NCBI RefSeq assembly: GCF_001269655.1
Contig: NZ_LHVE01000006.1
Coordinates: forward strand, 1-64,000
DNA length: 64,000 nucleotides
Direction: 5' to 3'
Source: Pseudomonas thivervalensis
GTDB taxonomy: Bacteria > Pseudomonadota > Gammaproteobacteria > Pseudomonadales > Pseudomonadaceae
A model generated the notes under the pieces. It was not told the origin of the DNA and searched no databases. It saw nothing but the letters and a program-made list of their open reading frames with translations. The position numbers and the translations under genes are program-made. Shown piece after piece: positions 61,646-64,000 of the stretch; position 1 is the stretch's first letter; each line of letters opens with the position of its first letter.

Positions 61646-61792
61646 TGTGGCGAGGGAGTCCCCGCCGCTGCGCTGTCGCGTAGGGAACAGATCTTGTGGC
61701 GAGGGAGCTTGCTCCCGCTCGGTTGCGTAGCGACCGCCAAAAAAAAAGCGGGGCCGCTACGCAGCCCAGCGGGAGCAAGCTCCCTCGCCACA
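61646..61792. repeat. REP element pair, type A, plus an extra decayed copy
   Basis: A paired element with arms at 61695-61719 and 61768-61792 flanks a spacer with CGGTTGCGTAGCGACCG and GGGCCGCTACGCAGCCC and a run of A. A third, decayed arm (TGTGGCGAGGGAGTCCCCGC) lies at 61646. The block sits between the convergent pirin and pgm genes. Confidence 0.85.
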
Positions 61793-61814
61793 AGTCCACG
61801 TCACAGCACTGGCA

Positions 61815-63461
61815 TCACTTGCTGGCAATAGCCCCGTCCACCAACGTTTGCGCCTCAGCCACCAACTGCTTGAGGTGCGCATCGCCAATGAAGCTTTCAG
61901 CGTAGATCTTGTAGATATCCTCGGTACCGGATGGACGCGCCGCGAACCAACCGTTTTCGGTCATGACCTTCAGGCCGCCGATGGCCTGGTCATTGCCCGG
62001 CGCATGGCTGAGGATGCTCTGGATTTTCTCCCCGGCCAATTCGGTAGACGTCACCTGATCCGGTGACAGCTTGCTCAACAGCGCCTTCTGCTGTGGATTG
62101 GCCTTGGCATCGACGCGTACCGAGAACGGTTCGCCCAGCTCATCGGTCAAGGCACGGTAGGCCTGGCTCGGGTCACGACCGGTGCGCGCCGTCATTTCTG
62201 CTGCCAGCAACGCCGGAATCAGGCCGTCCTTATCGGTACTCCAGACGCCGCCATCCTTGCGCAAGAACGAAGCACCGGCACTTTCTTCACCGCCAAAGCC
62301 CAGGGAACCATCGAACAGGCCGTCGGCAAACCACTTGAAGCCGACCGGCACTTCATAAAGCCGCCGGCCCAGGCGCTTGGCCACGCGATCGATCAGGCCG
62401 CTGCTGACCACCGTCTTGCCCACGCCGGCATCGGCGCGCCATTGGGGGCGGTTCTGGAACAGGTAATCGATGGAGACCGCCAGGTAGTTGTTTGGCGCCA
62501 ACAGGCCGCCGGACGGCGTCACGATGCCATGGCGGTCATGGTCCGGGTCGCAGGCGAAGGCCACGTCGAAACGCTCCTTCAGGCCAATCAACCCTTGCAT
62601 GGCATGGCTGGAGGATGGGTCCATACGGATCTGCCCGTCCCAGTCGACGGTCATGAAACGAAAGGTGGAGTCCACGTGGGTATTCACTACTTCCAGATCG
62701 AGGCGGTAATGCTCGGCGATGGCCGGCCAGTAGCGCACGCCCGCTCCGCCCAACGGATCGACACCCAGGTGCAGCCCGGCGGCGCGGATGGCATCGAAAT
62801 CGATGACATTGATCAGGTCCGCCACGTAAGTGTTGACGTAGTCGTGACGGTGGGTGGTATCGGCCTTCAGGGCCTGCTCGTAGCTGACGCGTTTGACGCC
62901 AGCGAGCTGGTTGGCCAGCAGTTCGTTGGCCTTGGCTTCGATCCACTTGGTGATATGGGTATCGGCCGGACCACCATTGGTGGGGTTGTACTTGTAGCCG
63001 CCGCTTTGCGGCGGGTTGTGGGACGGTGTGATGACGATACCGTCCGCCAGGCCCGAGGTGCGGCCACGGTTGTAGCAGAGAATAGCGTGGGAAACTGCCG
63101 GCGTCGGGGTGTATTCATCCCCTTCGGCAATCATGACGGTCACGCCGTTGGCCGCGAACACTTCCAATGCACTAGCACCCGCCGGGGTCGACAACGCGTG
63201 GGTGTCGATACCAACGAACAGCGGCCCGTTGATACCCTGGGCTTCGCGGTACAGGCAAATCGCCTGGCTGATTGCCAACACGTGCCACTCGTTAAAGCCT
63301 GAATCGAAGGAACTGCCACGGTGGCCGGAGGTGCCGAAAGCCACGCGCTGGGTCGCAACCGAGGCATCGGGTCGGCCGGTGTAGTAGGCCGTCACCAGTC
63401 GCGGGATATCGATCAACAACTCTGCCGGTGCCGGCTTGCCCGCAAATGGACTGACTGTCAT
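61815..63461 (-). CDS. pgm: Phosphoglucomutase (alpha-D-glucose specific)
   Basis: A 548-residue cytoplasmic enzyme that interconverts glucose-1-phosphate and glucose-6-phosphate. The phosphoserine is S147 in [18 protein letters not shown], the metal-binding loop is [11 protein letters not shown], the sugar-binding loop is [15 protein letters not shown] and the phosphate-binding loop is [17 protein letters not shown]. Length and order match E. coli Pgm. It could supply glucose-1-phosphate for polysaccharide, and links to the GH13 enzymes earlier in the window by function only. Confidence 0.96.
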   Translation of the reverse strand: MTVSPFAGKPAPAELLIDIPRLVTAYYTGRPDASVATQRVAFGTSGHRGSSFDSGFNEWHVLAISQAICLYREAQGINGPLFVGIDTHALSTPAGASALEVFAANGVTVMIAEGDEYTPTPAVSHAILCYNRGRTSGLADGIVITPSHNPPQSGGYKYNPTNGGPADTHITKWIEAKANELLANQLAGVKRVSYEQALKADTTHRHDYVNTYVADLINVIDFDAIRAAGLHLGVDPLGGAGVRYWPAIAEHYRLDLEVVNTHVDSTFRFMTVDWDGQIRMDPSSSHAMQGLIGLKERFDVAFACDPDHDRHGIVTPSGGLLAPNNYLAVSIDYLFQNRPQWRADAGVGKTVVSSGLIDRVAKRLGRRLYEVPVGFKWFADGLFDGSLGFGGEESAGASFLRKDGGVWSTDKDGLIPALLAAEMTARTGRDPSQAYRALTDELGEPFSVRVDAKANPQQKALLSKLSPDQVTSTELAGEKIQSILSHAPGNDQAIGGLKVMTENGWFAARPSGTEDIYKIYAESFIGDAHLKQLVAEAQTLVDGAIASK

Positions 63462-63552
63462 GCAAAACCTCTGAGTGGAGTGGCTCGGGAAATGGGGTGC
63501 AGTTTACTGACAGTTCGACCATGGCGCGACGGGTTCGATCCATCGCCGCCGA

Positions 63553-64000
63553 TTACGATTGTTCAAGCCTCAACGCATCGGCCAGCGCACAGAGTGCAGC
63601 ATCCAGTTCCTGCGGCCCGCTTGAGGCATGGGTCAGGCGCAGATGCTGCCCATACAGGCCATGAAGACTGAACAGCTCACCCGGCGCGATGACGATTCGC
63701 TGGGCAAGCAGCCGATGGAAAACCCGCCGCAAGTCAACCCGACGCGTCGAGCGCATCCAGATCGTCGCCCCTCCTTGGGGTTCTGCCCATTGCAGGCTGT
63801 CCCCCAGCCGCTCGCGCAGCAAATGTGTGGTCGAAACCGCGCTTTCGCGCAGCAGGCGCCGCAACACCAGCAAATGCTGGTCAATCCGACCGTTGCTGTA
63901 CAGCCGGGCGATGGCTTTCTGGCGAATCGGCGACAGACGAAACGCGCGCAACAGGAAATGTCGTTGCAGGTGCAAGGTCAACTGGCGCGACAGCACGTAG
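63553..64000 (-). CDS. MocR-type PLP-dependent regulator or aminotransferase, C-terminal part
   Basis: The reading frame enters from the right edge and ends at 63553, giving the last 148 residues. FRLSPIRQKAIARLYSNGRIDQHL, LRRLLRESAVSTTHLLRERLGDSLQWAEPQGGATIWMRS and IVIAPGELFSLHGLYGQHLRLTHAS are the small domain of fold-type I PLP aminotransferases, most like the C-terminal half of GntR/MocR regulators. The N-terminal DNA-binding part, which would decide, lies outside the window. The Met at 63996 is internal, not the start. Confidence 0.75.
   Translation of the reverse strand, partial: YVLSRQLTLHLQRHFLLRAFRLSPIRQKAIARLYSNGRIDQHLLVLRRLLRESAVSTTHLLRERLGDSLQWAEPQGGATIWMRSTRRVDLRRVFHRLLAQRIVIAPGELFSLHGLYGQHLRLTHASSGPQELDAALCALADALRLEQS

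Noticed and set aside
8796..61792. CRISPR array made of the many repeats
   Set aside because: The repeats are inverted, palindromic and dispersed, with no regular spacer length and no cas genes. They are REP elements.

Overview
The window is chromosomal DNA of a Pseudomonas, most likely the P. fluorescens complex (corrugata / brassicacearum / kilonensis type). The evidence is the high GC, the two interspersed REP families (TGTGGCGAGGGAGC... and TGTGGGAGCGAGC...), an aprA-inh-aprDEF-protease-lipase cluster, nirBD, a DUF1652 protein and the overall gene style. I found no rRNA, tRNA, phage, insertion sequence or CRISPR array. Assignments rest on reading the translated sequence by eye; no database search was run.

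Layout. 1-4520: assimilatory nitrite reductase nirBD, with a sigma-54 type promoter and a leader terminator, flanked by two small CBS-domain proteins. 4551-8667: a membrane-anchored short-chain dehydrogenase and two GH13 glucosidase/amylase-family enzymes. 8894-10229: a TetR regulator divergent from a flavin NAD(P)H oxidoreductase. 10232-13708: two divergent L,D-transpeptidases of different families and an rRNA-methyltransferase-like protein. 13722-18830: a 1702-residue leucine-rich-repeat protein resembling dermonecrotic-toxin-like effectors. 19041-24859: a LysR regulator divergent from an L-rhamnonate catabolic operon (transporter, dehydratase, aldolase, lactaldehyde dehydrogenase). 24929-26874: a cysteine-rich copper-binding protein, a LysE exporter and an AraC regulator. 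27045-33189: a tight four-gene operon: heme-oxygenase-like diiron protein, SAM methyltransferase, YbdK-type carboxylate-amine ligase, DNA ligase D. 33549-38009: a cation/proton antiporter, two small membrane proteins and a double-PAS hybrid histidine kinase. 38084-42114: a FAN1-type nuclease translationally coupled to an XPD/DinG-type helicase that carries its own RecB/Cas4-like nuclease domain. 42321-54774: a small lipoprotein, then the alkaline protease / lipase secretion cluster. 55115-63461: LysR and MFS exporter, DUF1652 protein, UvrD-like helicase, pirin and phosphoglucomutase. The window ends inside a MocR-type gene.

How the genes work together. The rhamnonate genes form a complete route from L-rhamnonate to pyruvate and lactate, with a 19-bp dyad of LysR type between regulator and operon. 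In the exoenzyme cluster (read right to left), the serralysin and its periplasmic inhibitor come first, followed by the type I exporter AprDEF, an autotransporter subtilase that exports itself, and a type-I-secreted RTX lipase. Several of these genes have RsmA-like A(N)GGA motifs at their ribosome-binding sites. The least understood parts are the LRR protein, whose last roughly 410 residues contain no cysteine and so cannot hold a NEL ubiquitin-ligase active site, and the diiron-oxidase/methyltransferase/ligase/LigD operon.
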